In this document: one piece after another, positions 1 through 10,810 of the stretch
How the letters are laid out: each line of letters starts with the position of its first letter
Position numbering within the stretch: position 1 is the stretch's first letter
Source: Mesorhabditis belari
Lineage: Eukaryota > Nematoda > Chromadorea > Rhabditida > Rhabditidae
Direction of reading: 5' to 3'
Assembly: GCA_958450365.1 (NCBI GenBank)
Contig: CAUEEP010000891.1
Coordinates: 124,001-188,000 of the forward strand
Length of the DNA: 64,000 nucleotides
Program-made: the position numbers and the translations under genes
Notes under the pieces: generated by a model
Seen by the model: only the letters and a program-made list of their open reading frames with translations
Told to the model about the DNA's origin: nothing
Database searches by the model: none

Positions 1-227
1 AGAACGCAAAAAAATTCCCGGTTCTTTACGAAGCGGACTCAAAATCGTGGATGACCGGTGAATAGTTTGAGAATTACCTCAAGAAATGGAGTACAAACTT
101 AGTGAATTTTAATAGGAAGATCATTCTTTTCATTGACAACTGCCCAGCTCATTCAAAACTTACTTTATCAAAGAACCGACTGCGATCTGTCGTTAACCTT
201 GACTCGACGGTTGTCCACCATCATTGA
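1..227 (+). pseudogene. Tigger/pogo-like DDE transposase fragment
   Basis: The frame beginning at base 3 reads like the DDE superfamily core of Tigger/pogo/jerky transposases: a WMT motif, then after about 30 residues IILFIDNCPAH, the usual context of the second catalytic Asp. A TAG at 63-65 and a TGA at 225-227 interrupt it, so it is a remnant. The 5' part lies outside the window. The family name rests on motif recognition only; another DDE_1-type element is possible. Confidence 0.55.
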
Positions 228-830
228 TCGCCTCCAAAATTCATTGTTTTTTGCGAGAATTGTAGAAGTTGTCGATTGCAGCAAGTTGGACTCAAGTTGG
301 ACAGCAGCAAGTTGCCAAGTCGACAAGCCTTTTTGCTGCTGAAGCCTAAAGAAGCATTTTCTTTTTGGCCAAGTCGATTCGTCGGCGAGTTGGTTTCACT
401 CGATTCATCGTACCTAAAAAACAAAATATAGCAATTGAAAAAAGAAAGCAGGTGAAAATAGGACTGGAATATGCAACACAAAAATAGGTCTTTAGATGAT
501 AAAAAGATACCAAAATTACTACGTTTTTGCGTTGTTATAAGCAAAAAGAAGTTAAAGTAAAATTTAAATTGCTCAAGATTACGGTAAGAAAGAATGTAGG
601 ACATCATTTAGAAAACAAATTTGTTCGATTCAAGAAAAACCCACCAAGAAATTTTGTAAAAGAATTCCAATTTCTAAAAGTGAAATTTTTATAGTTTTCA
701 ATCAGGGACTAGCATCTTGTAAGAACAGCTCAAAAAATTAATAAAAAAAGGTCTTTAGGAATTTTGACGCATAAACCGAACCCGGTTTTTTGATCAAATT
801 TCGAGAATTTAACCAAAAGTTAATGGCAAT
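228..830. other. AT-rich stretch without recognised gene
   Basis: No exon with credible splice sites and no known motif was seen on either strand between the DDE fragment and the hairpin before the first mariner. The open frame on the minus strand has no coding character. Confidence 0.4.
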
Positions 831-862
831 TTCTTGCCAATAAGTTTCTTATTGGCAAGAAA
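831..862. repeat. perfect hairpin beside mariner A1
   Basis: TTCTTGCCAATAAG is followed by a 3-base loop and its exact reverse complement. The hairpin ends only a few bases before the TA target site of the mariner at 868. Confidence 0.8.
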
Positions 863-867
863 TAGTA

Positions 868-2132
868 TTGGGTTAGTGAATTGAAAACTGCCGGACTTTG
901 AACTAAAATCTTATTCACCATAAAACCATAAATTCATTCCAAATAATTTCCATTATTATTGACGACTTCTGCCCATTTTACAGGCAATTTGCGGATTCCT
1001 CTTTCGTGCTAGGATTTTGGTTTTGAATCGAAAAACTCTTGAAGCCAATTTTTGACTGCTTCTTCCGAATCGAAGTGTTCTCTTGCAAGCTCATTACTCA
1101 TGATCCGGAATAAATAGTAATCAAAAGGGGCGAGGTTCGGACTGTATGGGAAATGCGCCAAAAGTCCCCAAATAAGGCTGTTTATTTTAGAGAGAGTCAG
1201 TTTGGCAACATGAGGGCGCGCGTTGTCGTGGACGAGAACGATCTTTGACTTGGAGGGGCTATTCTTCTTCAGGGATTCATTCACCTTTCCCAACTGTCCA
1301 GTGTATTTGATTGCATTAAGGGACGTCTTGCTATCCAGCAACTCCCAGTACACCACTCCCTCCATATCCCAGAAAACGCAAAGCATAAACTTCCTCTGGT
1401 GCAAATCAGGCTTGGGGTCACTTTTGGGTTTCTCGCCTGGTCCCACCCATTGCCGCTTGCTCCAAAAGTTCACAGATAAAACCCATTTCTCATCTCCTAT
1501 CACAATTCAAGGAAGAAAGGATTTCCTTTCGTATCGTGAGAGATGAGCGGCACTGATGGAGGCGCGCTGCCACTTCTGGGGGTCAGTGAGGTCATGGGGC
1601 ACCCAAGCCCCAAGTTTCGATTTAAATCCAAGGTTATGAAGGTGCCTTAGCACTGTAGCATGATCAACCCCTAACTCTTCTCCCAATTCATGCGATGATA
1701 CCCGATGGTCGTTGGTAATGAGTTCGAGTAATTTGGAATCATCCAGTTGGGGTGCCGCTCCACGACCCTCTGCATCTTTCAAAGATTTGTCCCCAGATCG
1801 AAACTTGGCAAACCATACTCGACGCGTTCTTTCGGAAGGTGAGTTTACCCCATATATCTTTTTAATATTAGCAGCTGCCAAGCCTGCACTGTGCTCTTGT
1901 AGGAACTCATGAAGCATGACATGACGAATATGTCCCGGTGGCAGATTGTCGAGTGCAATAGAAATGAAGAAAAATACCAAAAAAAATAAAGCATAATTTG
2001 GAAGCATAATTTTTTCGCAATAATTAGAGGAAATATTGAAGTAACCAAACCCCCTTTCAGCTGGTTCAATGCTGTTGTTTTTTATCTGCGAGTCCCGCGA
2101 AATAGCCGGTAGTTTTCAATTCACCAACCCAA
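868..2132 (-). mobile_element. mariner element, family A, copy 1
   Basis: A 1265-bp element with terminal inverted repeats TTGGGTTAGTGAATTGAAAA on the left and the matching TTTTCAATTCACCAACCCAA on the right, flanked by TA duplications (866-867 and 2133-2134). The transposase runs on the minus strand. The same family occurs at 22109 (truncated) and as internally deleted forms at 11528 and 60888. The length is normal for a full mariner. Confidence 0.95.
1009..2007 (-). pseudogene. mariner A1 transposase, one nonsense codon
   Basis: Mariner (DD34D) transposase read on the minus strand. The N-terminal half has the paired HTH region (for example ELGVDHATVLRHLHNLGFKS and the WVPHDL linker). The C-terminal half has GDEKW (first catalytic Asp), HDNARPH (second) and SPNLAPFDYYLF (third Asp kept in the FDYYLF position). 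Both halves are in the same frame and are split by one TGA at 1507-1509, where the copy at 22 kb has CGA (Arg). The rest of the frame is open, so inactivation looks recent. Confidence 0.92.
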
Positions 2133-2399
2133 TAAGAAAAGCATTAGTAAAGTTTGAAGAGAATTCATGGCATAGTATTTGAGAAAATTTGATTTGTATA
2201 GACGGTCAGGACTTACGCAACGACTTAATAGATAATCTAGTGATTAGTGACCTTGCACACAAGACAATTACAATTTGTGCGGGTTCCTAATCATCAAATT
2301 TCTTTTCCAAAAGAAACTAATCTTCCAAATCTTCCAAAATTCCAGGTCAGAAATCAATACTATATGACTCTGAATCAAACGGGCGACCCAAATCAGGCA

Positions 2400-2790
2400 A
2401 TGGTGATGGTGATAGCTTTGCTCGGATTTGTGGTTTGTTGATTGGATATTGGAAGTTAAAACACTCTAAATTCTATTCACAATCTTGTCCTTTTTAGTTG
2501 ACAAATCCCGGAAACCCATATTATCCAAATGTGCTTCTCGAAATGGCCAGTGTCTACAATGTTCGTTGTTTTCTTTATTTGCGCAAAAACTTTGTCTGTG
2601 CCAAATGACTAGAAACTTTGAGAAATTCCAGAAATCTCTGAGCACGATGTCCTCGAAGTATCAAACATCTGTCATAGAAGCGTACACGTATCTGAACTAC
2701 TCGAAAGCATATGTCCGCTTGGATCCGGCGTCAGCCTATCGAATTCTTTCCAATCCCAACTTCACCTCCAACGATTTTCTGCGAACCTAA
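2400..2790 (+). CDS. small predicted secreted protein, 87 aa
   Basis: Three exons, 2400-2432, 2498-2560 and 2623-2790, join in frame (phase 0 throughout) to give 87 residues ending at TAA. The N-terminus MVMVIALLGFVLT looks like a signal peptide; the mature part is NPGNPYYP, then a polar helical-looking segment ending in NDFLRT. I do not recognise the family. A TTCCAG acceptor at 2344 could be a trans-splice or cis-splice site, so an upstream exon is possible; ATG at 2406 is an alternative start. AATAAA follows at 2807-2812. The last exon, with its 3' flank, was copied in inverted orientation to 10.81-11.15 kb. Function unknown. Confidence 0.6.
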
Positions 2791-2841
2791 AATACCCTAG
2801 CTCTCAAATAAACATGATTTGAATGATTATTGTATATTATA

Positions 2842-4099
2842 TTAGGTTGGTAAAAAAGAAATGAGCGTCGTGTTTGTTGATTTGTATTTTATTCACAGTA
2901 AAAGATTTTTTTAAATAGTTTATTCTATTGGAAAGAGCGTGTTCTTGCGCATCATTTGATATATAATTTGTCTATGTTTACTTTGTTTTTTTACAAGAAA
3001 GAGTGCTTAGAAAATCTCGGACCAAACAATTTCGCTTGCGGGCCTGCTTGTGGTATGAATTTAAGCAAGGCAAATCGGCTGCTGAAGCTCATCGCGCTCT
3101 ATCTCAAGTGTTTGACGAAGATGCTCTATCCGAAAGTCAGTATAAACGATGGTTCCAGCGCTTCCGAGACGGCGACGAAAGCTTGGAAGACCAAAAACAC
3201 GGGAGTCGACCTCAAATCATCGACAACGACGCATTGAAGGAAACCATTGAGTCGGATCCACGCCAAACCACTCGCGACCTGGCAGAACAGTTCGGCTGCA
3301 CTCATGTCACCATTGAGAACCATCTGCATAACATGGGCAAGACGAATAGATGCGGAAAATGGGTACCGCATAAGCTATCCGACGCAAACAAGGCGGCACG
3401 CATCGCAATCGCCGAAATTCTCACTCACCGCGCCAAGAACAGTGGGTTTTTCGACTCCATTGTTACGTCGGATGAGAAGTGGATCCAATACGACAACACA
3501 GCAAGAAAGCAAGGCAGTGGTTGGACCCCGTTGAAGCTTCAAAACCGACTCCAAAACCGGACATCCACGGAAAAAAGGTGATGCTTTGTGTTTGGTGGAA
3601 CAGTAAAGGCCTGGTGTACTTTGAGGTTCTGGATTCGGGTCAAACAGTTACGGCGAACCTCTACCAAGGCCAATTGGACCGCGTGGGCCAGGCGCTGCGA
3701 CGTCAAGGTGTGGATACGACATCGACAAAATTCCTCCACGACAACGCTCGGCCGCATGTCGCAAAAATCACCCAGCAGAAAATTGAAGAAATGGGCTGGG
3801 AAGTCCTGCCTCATCCGCCATACAGCCCAGACTTGGTGCCTTCCGATTACCATCTGTTCCGATCAATGCACCACTCCTTGGCCGAGAAAAAGTTCAAGAA
3901 CCGCGACGAGGTCCAAATTTGGGTGTCCAACTTCTTCGAGTCGCAGCCGGTCGAGTTCTTCAAGAAGGGCATCCATTCTCTGCGTGAACGTTTCATTGAT
4001 GCAGATGGCGAATACCTTTTGGATTAATGTATTGTTATCTTGTTTTTATAATAAAATAAACTTTTAACGAAAACGCGCATTTCTTTTTTACCAACCTAA
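2842..4099 (+). mobile_element. mariner element, family B, copy 1
   Basis: A 1258-bp element with ends TTAGGTTGGTAAAAAAGAAA and its inverse, flanked by TA at 2840-2841 and 4100-4101. The paralogous block at 10811-11150 has the empty site (one TA, no element), which fixes the boundaries and the target duplication. A near-identical second copy is at 25175-26431. Confidence 0.97.
3003..4027 (+). pseudogene. mariner B1 transposase, frameshifted
   Basis: Plus-strand DD34D transposase: N-terminal HTH region beginning LRKSRTKQF, then [18 protein letters not shown] and SPDLVPSDYHLF. Compared with the 25-kb copy it has two extra bases (AA) near 3507, which shift the frame just after the first catalytic Asp, and it lacks nine bases near the C-terminus. 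The downstream half stays open in another frame to TAA at 4025-4027. Confidence 0.93.
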
Positions 4100-4167
4100 T
4101 ATTATTGCTCAAAAAAGATAAGCACCTCCGAAAAACTTTGCTTTCAAAATAGCTCCGCTCATAATTA

Positions 4168-5416
4168 TTAGGTTGGTGCAAAAGAAATTTCGGTCGATAT
4201 AAAATGTTCTTATTTTTTTAATCTGAAGAGCTTATTTGATGTTCTTTTGTGCATTTGTGCTCTTGGATATTTACTTTATTTTCGCATTTTTTCAAAGTCA
4301 GAGCTTTCACTTTTTAATTGATTTTTGCTTTAGATCATGGTGGATCAAAAGTTGTTCTACGTGACTTCTCTATGACTTCAAAATGGGCAAAAACGCTGCT
4401 GATTCACATCGTGATCTCTGTTCCGCCTTTGGAGAACAGGTTATCACCGAAAGATCATGCCAGCTCTGGTTTGCCCAATTCCGAGATGGTAATGAATCCT
4501 TTGAAGACGAATCGCATGGACATCGTGCCACAGCCATCGACAACAATGAATTGGAACAATTAATTGAAGCTGATCCAATGCAAACAACACGAGAACTTGC
4601 CAAACATCTCCAATTCAACAATTGTACGCCATTTGGAAATAATTGGAAAGACAAATCGTAATGGACAATGGGTTCCACATCAATTGAGTGTTGAGAATCT
4701 GGGAGCACGCGTTCCGATCAGCCATATCTTGCTCCAGAAGTCGAAAAGAAGCCATTTTTTTTGAGAATATCTTGACGATGGATGAGAAGTGGATTCACTT
4801 TGATAATACTTCTCGAAAAAGACAATGGCTGAGCAAAGGTCAAGCGCCAATTCCAACTCCAAAGCCGGATTATCATGGGCGCAAAGTGATGTTGTCTTGC
4901 TGGTGGAATATCAATGGACTTGTTCATTTGGAATTATTAGAGCCCGGAAAAACAGTCGATTCATCTTATTTTATTCAACAACTCAAGAAGGTTGACGAAA
5001 TTTTGCGTGAAAAAGGCCTAAATCCCTCAACTATCAACTTTCTCCGTGATAATGCTCCAGCTCACACGGCAAAAACCTCTTGTAAGGAACTAGAGAAGCT
5101 AGGATGGAAGGTCTTACCACATGCGCCGTATAGTCCAGACTTAGCACCCTCCGATTTTCACCTTTTCAGATCGATGCAACATTCCCTTGAGAATTGCCAG
5201 TTTAAGAATGCAAAAGAACTCGAAAATTGGGTGACCAACTACTTTGCATCACAGAATCAAGCGTTCTTTGAGAAGGGGATCCGCAATCTGTAGCAACGTT
5301 GGAGGGATGTCATAGATAATAGTGGTGCTTATTGTTTTAAATAAATTGTTATCAAAAAAAATTTTGGATGACTTTAATGTTTGTAAAAAAACGAAATTTC
5401 ATTTGCACCAACCTAG
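4168..5416 (+). mobile_element. mariner element, family C
   Basis: A 1249-bp element with ends TTAGGTTGGTGCAAAAGAAA and the matching inverse (last base changed to G), flanked by TA at 4166-4167 and 5417-5418. It is inserted right beside mariner B1, at the edge of the block duplicated at 10.8 kb. Only one copy of this family is in the window. Confidence 0.93.
4383..5344 (+). pseudogene. mariner C transposase, multiply broken
   Basis: Plus-strand mariner transposase in three frames: an N-terminal HTH part (residues such as SCQLWFAQFRDGNESFED), a middle part with IVRHLEIIGKTNRNGQWVPH, and the catalytic part with MDEKW, RDNAPAH and [12 protein letters not shown]. Two frameshifts (about 4610-4620 and 4750) and a TAG at 5291-5293 break it. 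All three catalytic Asp codons remain. The terminal stop is at 5342-5344. Confidence 0.9.
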
Positions 5417-5969
5417 TATTAGGAATTAGAGTAGGAATTAGCGTTTTCAGCTACAGTTCCATGAGGAACAAATGCACTTATTTTTAGCTTTTTTTGGTGA
5501 CCCAACTATTCAGCTAGTTTTTTTCAGGATTCTTTGAATAGATTTCACTGTCGTTGATGCCATTGAATGACATTGAAGGCATACAGTGACCACCAAATCA
5601 ACTCTGATTTCATGAATGTTAAAAGCGTCACAAATTAATTTTCCACAAAAAAATCGTTTAAATTTCAAAAGTTTCACATAAAAATACTTTATCAATCGAT
5701 TTTATCTCATCTTATTTAGGTTTCCCTTTGATGATTCGAACGAATCTCCATATTGTGAAGCACTTTATCGAAGATTGCATTTTGATCTATTCCTGACGAG
5801 TCGATAGCTTCGATTATCTGGAAAATTGAGATTGAATCAAACTAGCCAGCTTCTGAGTTACAACTGCAAGTAAACTAACATGCAGATTTACTCATTTATT
5901 CAGCCGATACCTATCTAAAAGAGTCCTGGATTGATTTAACGGTCACAAACATGATCCCGATTAGAGTGC
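5417..5969. other. AT-rich intergenic, no gene seen
   Basis: No splice-supported exon or RNA motif was recognised between mariner C and the first foldback element. Confidence 0.4.
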
Positions 5970-6212
5970 TTTCCTCTCAACCACTGCCCATTCTAAACGG
6001 TACTTATTTCAGAAAATTGCTGTAATCATAAAGCCAGTTTTCATCCAAACAGCTTCAATTTTGGTCTCAATCGATTAGAAATTGAAAGGTTCAGTCAATG
6101 ACACTAAAATTGAGCTGATTGGATGAAAACTTGCTGTATGATTACGGTAATTTTCGGAAATAGGTGCCTTTTAGAATGTGCATTGCTTGAGAGGAACACA
6201 CTCTAGTTCTGA
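5970..6212. repeat. foldback (long inverted repeat) element, copy 1
   Basis: About 240 bp whose two halves are imperfect reverse complements. The left half contains CGTAATCAT-like and AGCCAGTTTTCATCC blocks that return inverted on the right. The same family occurs inside introns of the RS-protein gene at 36203-36400 and 40223-40425. It has no coding capacity and fits a non-autonomous MITE. Confidence 0.85.
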
Positions 6213-6548
6213 TTATGGCTACAGTTTTTATTGAAAGTTTTGAAGTTTCAAGGAGTTCCAATGCTTACTTAGTTTGCTGTTATTTTTTGAAATGTCAAGA
6301 TCATTTTAGGACTTATTTAGGGTCTAAAGATTTTCTGATTTGATTAAGTCTCCTTGTTGCGTTTGCCCAATAGCACTTTGCAGCTGGAGTGGAAATGTAA
6401 AGTTGAAATCAGTAGCCTTGATAAAGTCTCAAAACGATAAAATTAAACAAAGTAACGTAAAAGCTCTAATAGAAGCACCCCTATAGGACCGTCGCGTCGT
6501 CTAACTTTACTCTCAAACAAACGCTCATATCTCGACATCAGTACCTTT

Positions 6549-6794
6549 GTTTCTGCAAAGTTTAGGTATCAAATTAAAGTAGAGAAGGTCGGTGATTTTT
6601 TGAGATATAACACATATTTTCAGCATTAACCAGCGCTTAGGCCAAAATGATTGAAGAATGATGAAAAATCGGCTTTTTTTGTCACTTTTCAATCATTTTG
6701 GCCTAAGCGCTGGTTAATGCTGAAAATATGTGTTATATCTCAAAAAATCATCCATTCTTTCTACTTTAATTTGATACCTAAACGTGCAGAAACC
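6549..6794. repeat. long hairpin, arms about 115 bp
   Basis: A second, unrelated palindromic element. The block GCATTAACCAGCGCTTAGGC on the left returns inverted after a short centre near 6658-6670, and identity runs outward through TTTAGGTATCAAATTAAAG. The right arm ends about 140 bp beyond the stop codon of the minus-strand gene 6932-8443. Confidence 0.88.
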
Positions 6795-6931
6795 TTTTAC
6801 GGTATTTTCACCTTTTTTCCACATTTTTCCAACAAATGATTCGTGGCTTTCTCAAAAATTCTCCCTCTGAACTGAAGCACAAGGGCTTGTGCATTTGGCG
6901 TTCGAAAGTCAGCTCCTTCGTTGGAAGTTTT

Positions 6932-8443
6932 CTAGGGTTGATTTGGATTTTGGACAAGAAAATCAGTTACATTTTGAGGATTTTCATTCTGTTTTTCATA
7001 GAAGGTCTCCCAAACAGCTTGGGTCATCGTTTGAAAGAGCACAAGTGAGAGATGATTGCAGTAAATTTCGGAGGATTTTGTTCGTTCATATTGGGCACTC
7101 CAAAGCCCATCAAGATTTCTCAAATCGTTTTCCTCTACAAACTAAATGGATTCACGAGTGTACAGTAGAATTAGTGGATAACTGAGGGAACGCTCAGAAA
7201 TCACTTTACTAAAAAGCGATCTAAGCCTGTAGATTTTCGGTCATGTTCCCTAATTTGTCTTGGTTTTTTTAAAGTTGAATTTTGATTCTTTTATTCGTTC
7301 TTTTAATCGATTTGCTTGTTTCTTTCTTGAGAATGGAGGAAAAAAACTGATTTTACAAGGTTGATTTTAAAGAAATCAAGAGGTGCTTTCCATTTTGCAC
7401 CTACTGACATTCAGGCAGACATGCTACCAGATCTAGCTACTGCCCGAAGGTCAGCTAACCTACAGTCGATCAGCGGGCTGAAGGCAAGCATGATCTGGAC
7501 CGATCCCGAGCCGGTCCACCCACCTAACTAGGGATCATTGTTTATTTACCACCGAGTTTCGAAGTGAGATCTAGCCTATTTTGTAGCAAATTTCGCTGAT
7601 TCTGAATATCTAGGTAGCTTGTGTGTAATGGGTTCAAATTTTCGATTTAAATCCGTTTGAAGACAGGTCATCGTGGCCAAGTAGTCAGTGCGCTTGGCTC
7701 TCAACTTTTTGAGAGCCTAGCGAGCGAGTGGTCCAAGCCCGGACTTGGGGAAAACTTGCTCTTTACAAAAGCGATCTCCAAAACTATTATTATTATTGTA
7801 ACTTTGTTTTGGATATTTATATTAAACAAATCTATTATCTACATATATTTTTCAAATTAATCCACGTTTTTGTGGCAATCGTTGAGATTCCCGGTCGGAA
7901 CCCGTAATCGGCATTTTTGCTACAAAATAGGCTAGGTTCCACTTCGAAACTCGGTAGTAAATAAACAACGATCCCTAGTAAGGGTACCGGTCCGGTTTGG
8001 TCAAGGTCCGCTGGACTGATCATTTTACAACAGGACCAGTCCACACTAGAGACCATGCTTGGCTTGTAGGCAATGCTAAAATCATTCACCAACTCACCTC
8101 TTTTCCACACTTTGCCTCAAGAATCTCTTTGGTGTTTTCGTAAGTTGATTCTCTCAGTTTCATTTCCCAATCGGATGATTTGTTGATGACAGTTTTATCT
8201 GAGAATTCTATATTTTCTTAAGTTCATCAAAAATAGCTACTTGAGTATTTCCACTTGGCCATTTCCTCTTCGTATCCCTGGATCATGCTCTCGCAGAAAA
8301 TTTGCTGGAGATTGTCACAACTTGTGATTGCATTTCTGAAAGAAACGAACATCCAAAAATAGAGTCTACTATGATTTCATAATTTTTGAAACTAAAAAAA
8401 CCAACGTCAGTGGAATGAAGAGAATCAAGACGTGAAAGAACAT
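6932..8443 (-). CDS. predicted secreted protein, 147 aa, four cysteines
   Basis: Minus-strand gene assembled from splice signals. Exons 8406-8443, 8241-8335, 8098-8198 and 6932-7141 keep one open frame through three joins (phases 2, 1, 0) and end at TAG. Residues 1-12 (MFFHVLILFIPL) look like a signal peptide. The mature protein is acidic and helical in character, with Cys in SCDNLQQIFC, AKCGKE and YCNHLS. The first donor is GTTGGT, a little weak. The 0.96-kb third intron carries an inverted-repeat element (7470-8076) with a tRNA-like segment; the exons themselves are undamaged. I do not recognise the family. Cysteine spacing recalls small nematode secreted domains such as DUF19, but this is only a suggestion. 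Confidence 0.72.
7470..8076. mobile_element. inverted-repeat element in intron of 6932-8443 gene
   Basis: Arms about 7470-7610 and 7890-8076 are reverse complements over about 140-185 bp with mismatches. The best block is GTTTATTTACNACCGAGTTTCGAAGTG followed by TAGCCTATTTTGTAGC. The middle holds a tRNA-like sequence. No transposase is encoded, so this is probably a non-autonomous DNA element. Confidence 0.72.
7667..7752 (+). repeat. tRNA-like (SINE-head-like) sequence
   Basis: The segment has an A-box-like TGGCCAAGTAGTC and a B-box-like GGTCCAAGCCC about 55 bases apart, with a strong hairpin GGCTCTCAA/TTGAGAGCC between. This resembles a Leu/Ser-type tRNA, but acceptor and T-stem pairing is poor. 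I read it as a tRNA-derived repeat or pseudogene, not a working tRNA. Confidence 0.35.
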
Positions 8444-8881
8444 CGTTATCTGAAAATAAAAGTCACCCCGAAATTGGTTAATTATTGAAAGTTAATGGTT
8501 TGCGAAATCGGTACATCAAAAACTCAATAACCAGCCAAAAAAGCAAGGGTGAATTCAAAGCTAATCCAGAAGGAAATAGAATTCCATTTGTGATGGCCAA
8601 TCTGTTTTCGATGCACAAATCTGAATGAAAGGACCCTGGCTGAGCAAACAGAAAACGAGACCATTTGGGAGACCTTTTGTTGGTGTTGATTCTGTTTTTT
8701 TAGTAAAAAACAGCTTCCACTATAGAAAATGAAGACTAGATCTTATCAAAAAACATTTTGATATGCAACAAGGATAAGAAATAAAGTTTCTTGGAACAAC
8801 TTCTTGTTCATGGTTCACACTGCATAGTCTAACAATTCAACTCGACAAGTTCAACACCAATCAAGATACTTTTCAATCATA
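8444..8881. other. upstream region of the 6932-8443 gene
   Basis: No coding exon recognised. It should contain the promoter and 5' UTR of the minus-strand secreted-protein gene. A TTTCAG acceptor lies directly upstream of its ATG and could be a trans-splice site. Confidence 0.4.
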
Positions 8882-9398
8882 CAGGGTTGTCCAGGATTGC
8901 GGGGACTAGGGGTATCTTTGATATTGCATATTTTTGCTTACAATTTGTATATTGTTTTTGTCTTTCTTTTGGTTTATTTTATTTATACTCACTATTTTTC
9001 TCAAAAAAATGTCTCTTTTTAGAAGGGACAAGAAGTGAGTGTACCGAGATGCGATCATTGATCTACACAAGTGTGGCGTTCTGGCGATGGATACCTCTAA
9101 GCGATTAATGATACGCAAACAACTTGTTTACAACGCAACCAAATGCTTTCAAGAGTTAGGAACAAATTCTGATCGTTCCTGACGTGGTGGTAAAGTGACC
9201 GTTAAGGCAACATCAAGAAGGTTCGAGATCAGCTACGCTTAAAAGCCACTCGTTCGCAGGCCAGAATGACAAAGAATATGGGAATTTCGCGAAATTATAT
9301 GGGCCGTATTTTCAAAAATCGTCTTGGAATGGAACCTTATAAGTTTAAGGTCTTTAAATCCTCAAGTTCTTTAGTCCCCATAATCCTGTACAACCCTG
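8882..9398 (+). mobile_element. Tc-type element, internally deleted
   Basis: Ends CAGGGTTGTCCAGGATTG and the inverse of CAGGGTTGTACAGGATTA are flanked by TA. The interior keeps only the N-terminal HTH part of a transposase on the plus strand (VIDLHKCG, then RKQLVYNATKCFQELG, then LGMEPYKF) with stops. The DDE half is missing. Related remnants lie at 10.2-10.7, 15.8-17.4 and 30.4-31.3 kb. Confidence 0.82.
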
Positions 9399-10160
9399 TA
9401 GTCGTCTAAATTTTCAATCACCCATTTTGTCAAACATTCACATTCTGTCCACAGTTTTCAATCGCTCACAAATTCAAAAGTCAGATGTCTTGAAGAGTCA
9501 CTTTCAAATAATCCCTTTCATAAAAGATAATTGGGAGTTTTTTGTGAAGGAAAGATACACTTTTCCAAATAAATGTATCCACAGTTTAACTTTTGAATTC
9601 AAAGAACCAACAAACGTCAATGAAATTTGGGAGTGATGCAGAACTGTGAAAAGTCAATTAAATGTTATAAAAGTACATCTTTCCCCCAGAAATTCCCCCA
9701 ATTACTGTTATTGAGGAGATCGTCTGAAAGTGACTCCGCTTCTTTCTAGCCTCAAGTAGACTTTTCGAAAGTTTGTTTACGTTTTTCGTCTACGAAAGTT
9801 TTCGAAAGAAAATTTCAGCAATTTCAGCGTGATGAACCTGTTGAGATAGGTGAGCAGATACTGGAAATTCACGTTGAAATTCAAGTTGAAGGAATTGAAG
9901 GAATTGTTGATGTTTTATTGAAGAAACAGTTCTTTTGATAACCGGGTTCACCAATTTGGCAAGATATGCAAGATCTTGGTTTTTCCAATTAGTGAACTTG
10001 ATCCCTGGCTGCGTTCGGTAAGAGATCGGCTTTTGGGTAAATGGAAAAACTTTCACTCTCACTGCAACTGTCAGTTTGAGTCACAAGGTGCTCTTCTCTT
10101 CTTAAAGTTAAACCATTTTTAATAATTCCTAGACATTTGTTCCGCTAGGGACATTAATTT
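9399..10160. other. no recognised gene
   Basis: Two short open frames occur here (about 9427-9636 + and 9790-10062 -). They show neither splice context nor family motifs, and I do not support them as genes. Confidence 0.35.
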
Positions 10161-10740
10161 TATTTGAACACAAGCACTTTTATGTCGAACTTTACTTTTT
10201 TGCTATTTTATTTTCAATCTCCTTTATTCGCTGCAATAGTTTTTCTTTAGGTTATTTACTCCCAGTCCATATCGGAAAGTAATCATCGATCTTCACAAGA
10301 ATCATAAGAATTAATTCCGTTTTCTTTGGGAGCGATAAATTTTTAAGTGCACATCAAGTGGGCTTAAATCAGGTGAATTTTGAGGCCATTCACCATGAGC
10401 GATAAAGTCGGGAAATTCAGCAGAGCACTATTGTTGAACCAGCTTGGCCTTATGCGGAGGCGGAGTCTTATTGAAAGCACCAGGGATTGTTTCCAAAATG
10501 AGAAAGGCTCCAAGGTTTTACCACGTCTTTTAAAATTGTCTCTAACTAGAGATTTCCATTTATTTTCACTCCTGAATCGACGAAAGCAAGCGGAGTTTTT
10601 CCATTCGATGTTATTCCGCCGCAAACCATTACAAAAGCTGGATGTGCATTTTTTTTAACGATTATTCCCTTTAAGTTAGCTTCTTAAATGGGTTTAACCA
10701 AAATTCGATCGTTTTGATTATTTAAAACAGCTTCAATTGT
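10160..10740 (-). pseudogene. rearranged Tc-type transposase remnant
   Basis: The block 10364-10624 (-) matches 16011-16271 (-) almost base for base and encodes a piece of a DDE transposase (NGLKIHLI, SLVLSI). Close by at 10270-10310, in plus orientation, is the N-terminal segment SPYRKVIIDLHK of the same family. In the 15.8-17.4 kb copy both parts are on one strand, so this copy has been internally inverted and deleted. Confidence 0.7.
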
Positions 10741-10810
10741 GAAAATTGTTCCGACAAACATATCCAGAAACCGTCTAACACATACTTTCGATATTAGAAT
10801 AGTTGGGATG

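Larger units (their letters stand above)
2561..4166 (+). repeat. source of inverted last-exon duplication
   Basis: Sequence around 2561-2841 and 4102-4165 matches, in reverse complement, the uninterrupted block 10811-11150. The copy contains the last intron, last exon and 3' flank of the small secreted gene. The match is broken here only by the mariner at 2842-4099, so the duplication can be used to read the pre-insertion sequence. Confidence 0.85.

Noticed and set aside
8906..9118. Minus-strand open frame over the Tc-type element at 8.9 kb
   Set aside because: Antisense to the transposase HTH remnant, which carries the recognisable motifs.
9790..10062. Minus-strand 90-codon open frame
   Set aside because: Low-complexity FLQFLQLEF-type sequence, no splice context, no family features.
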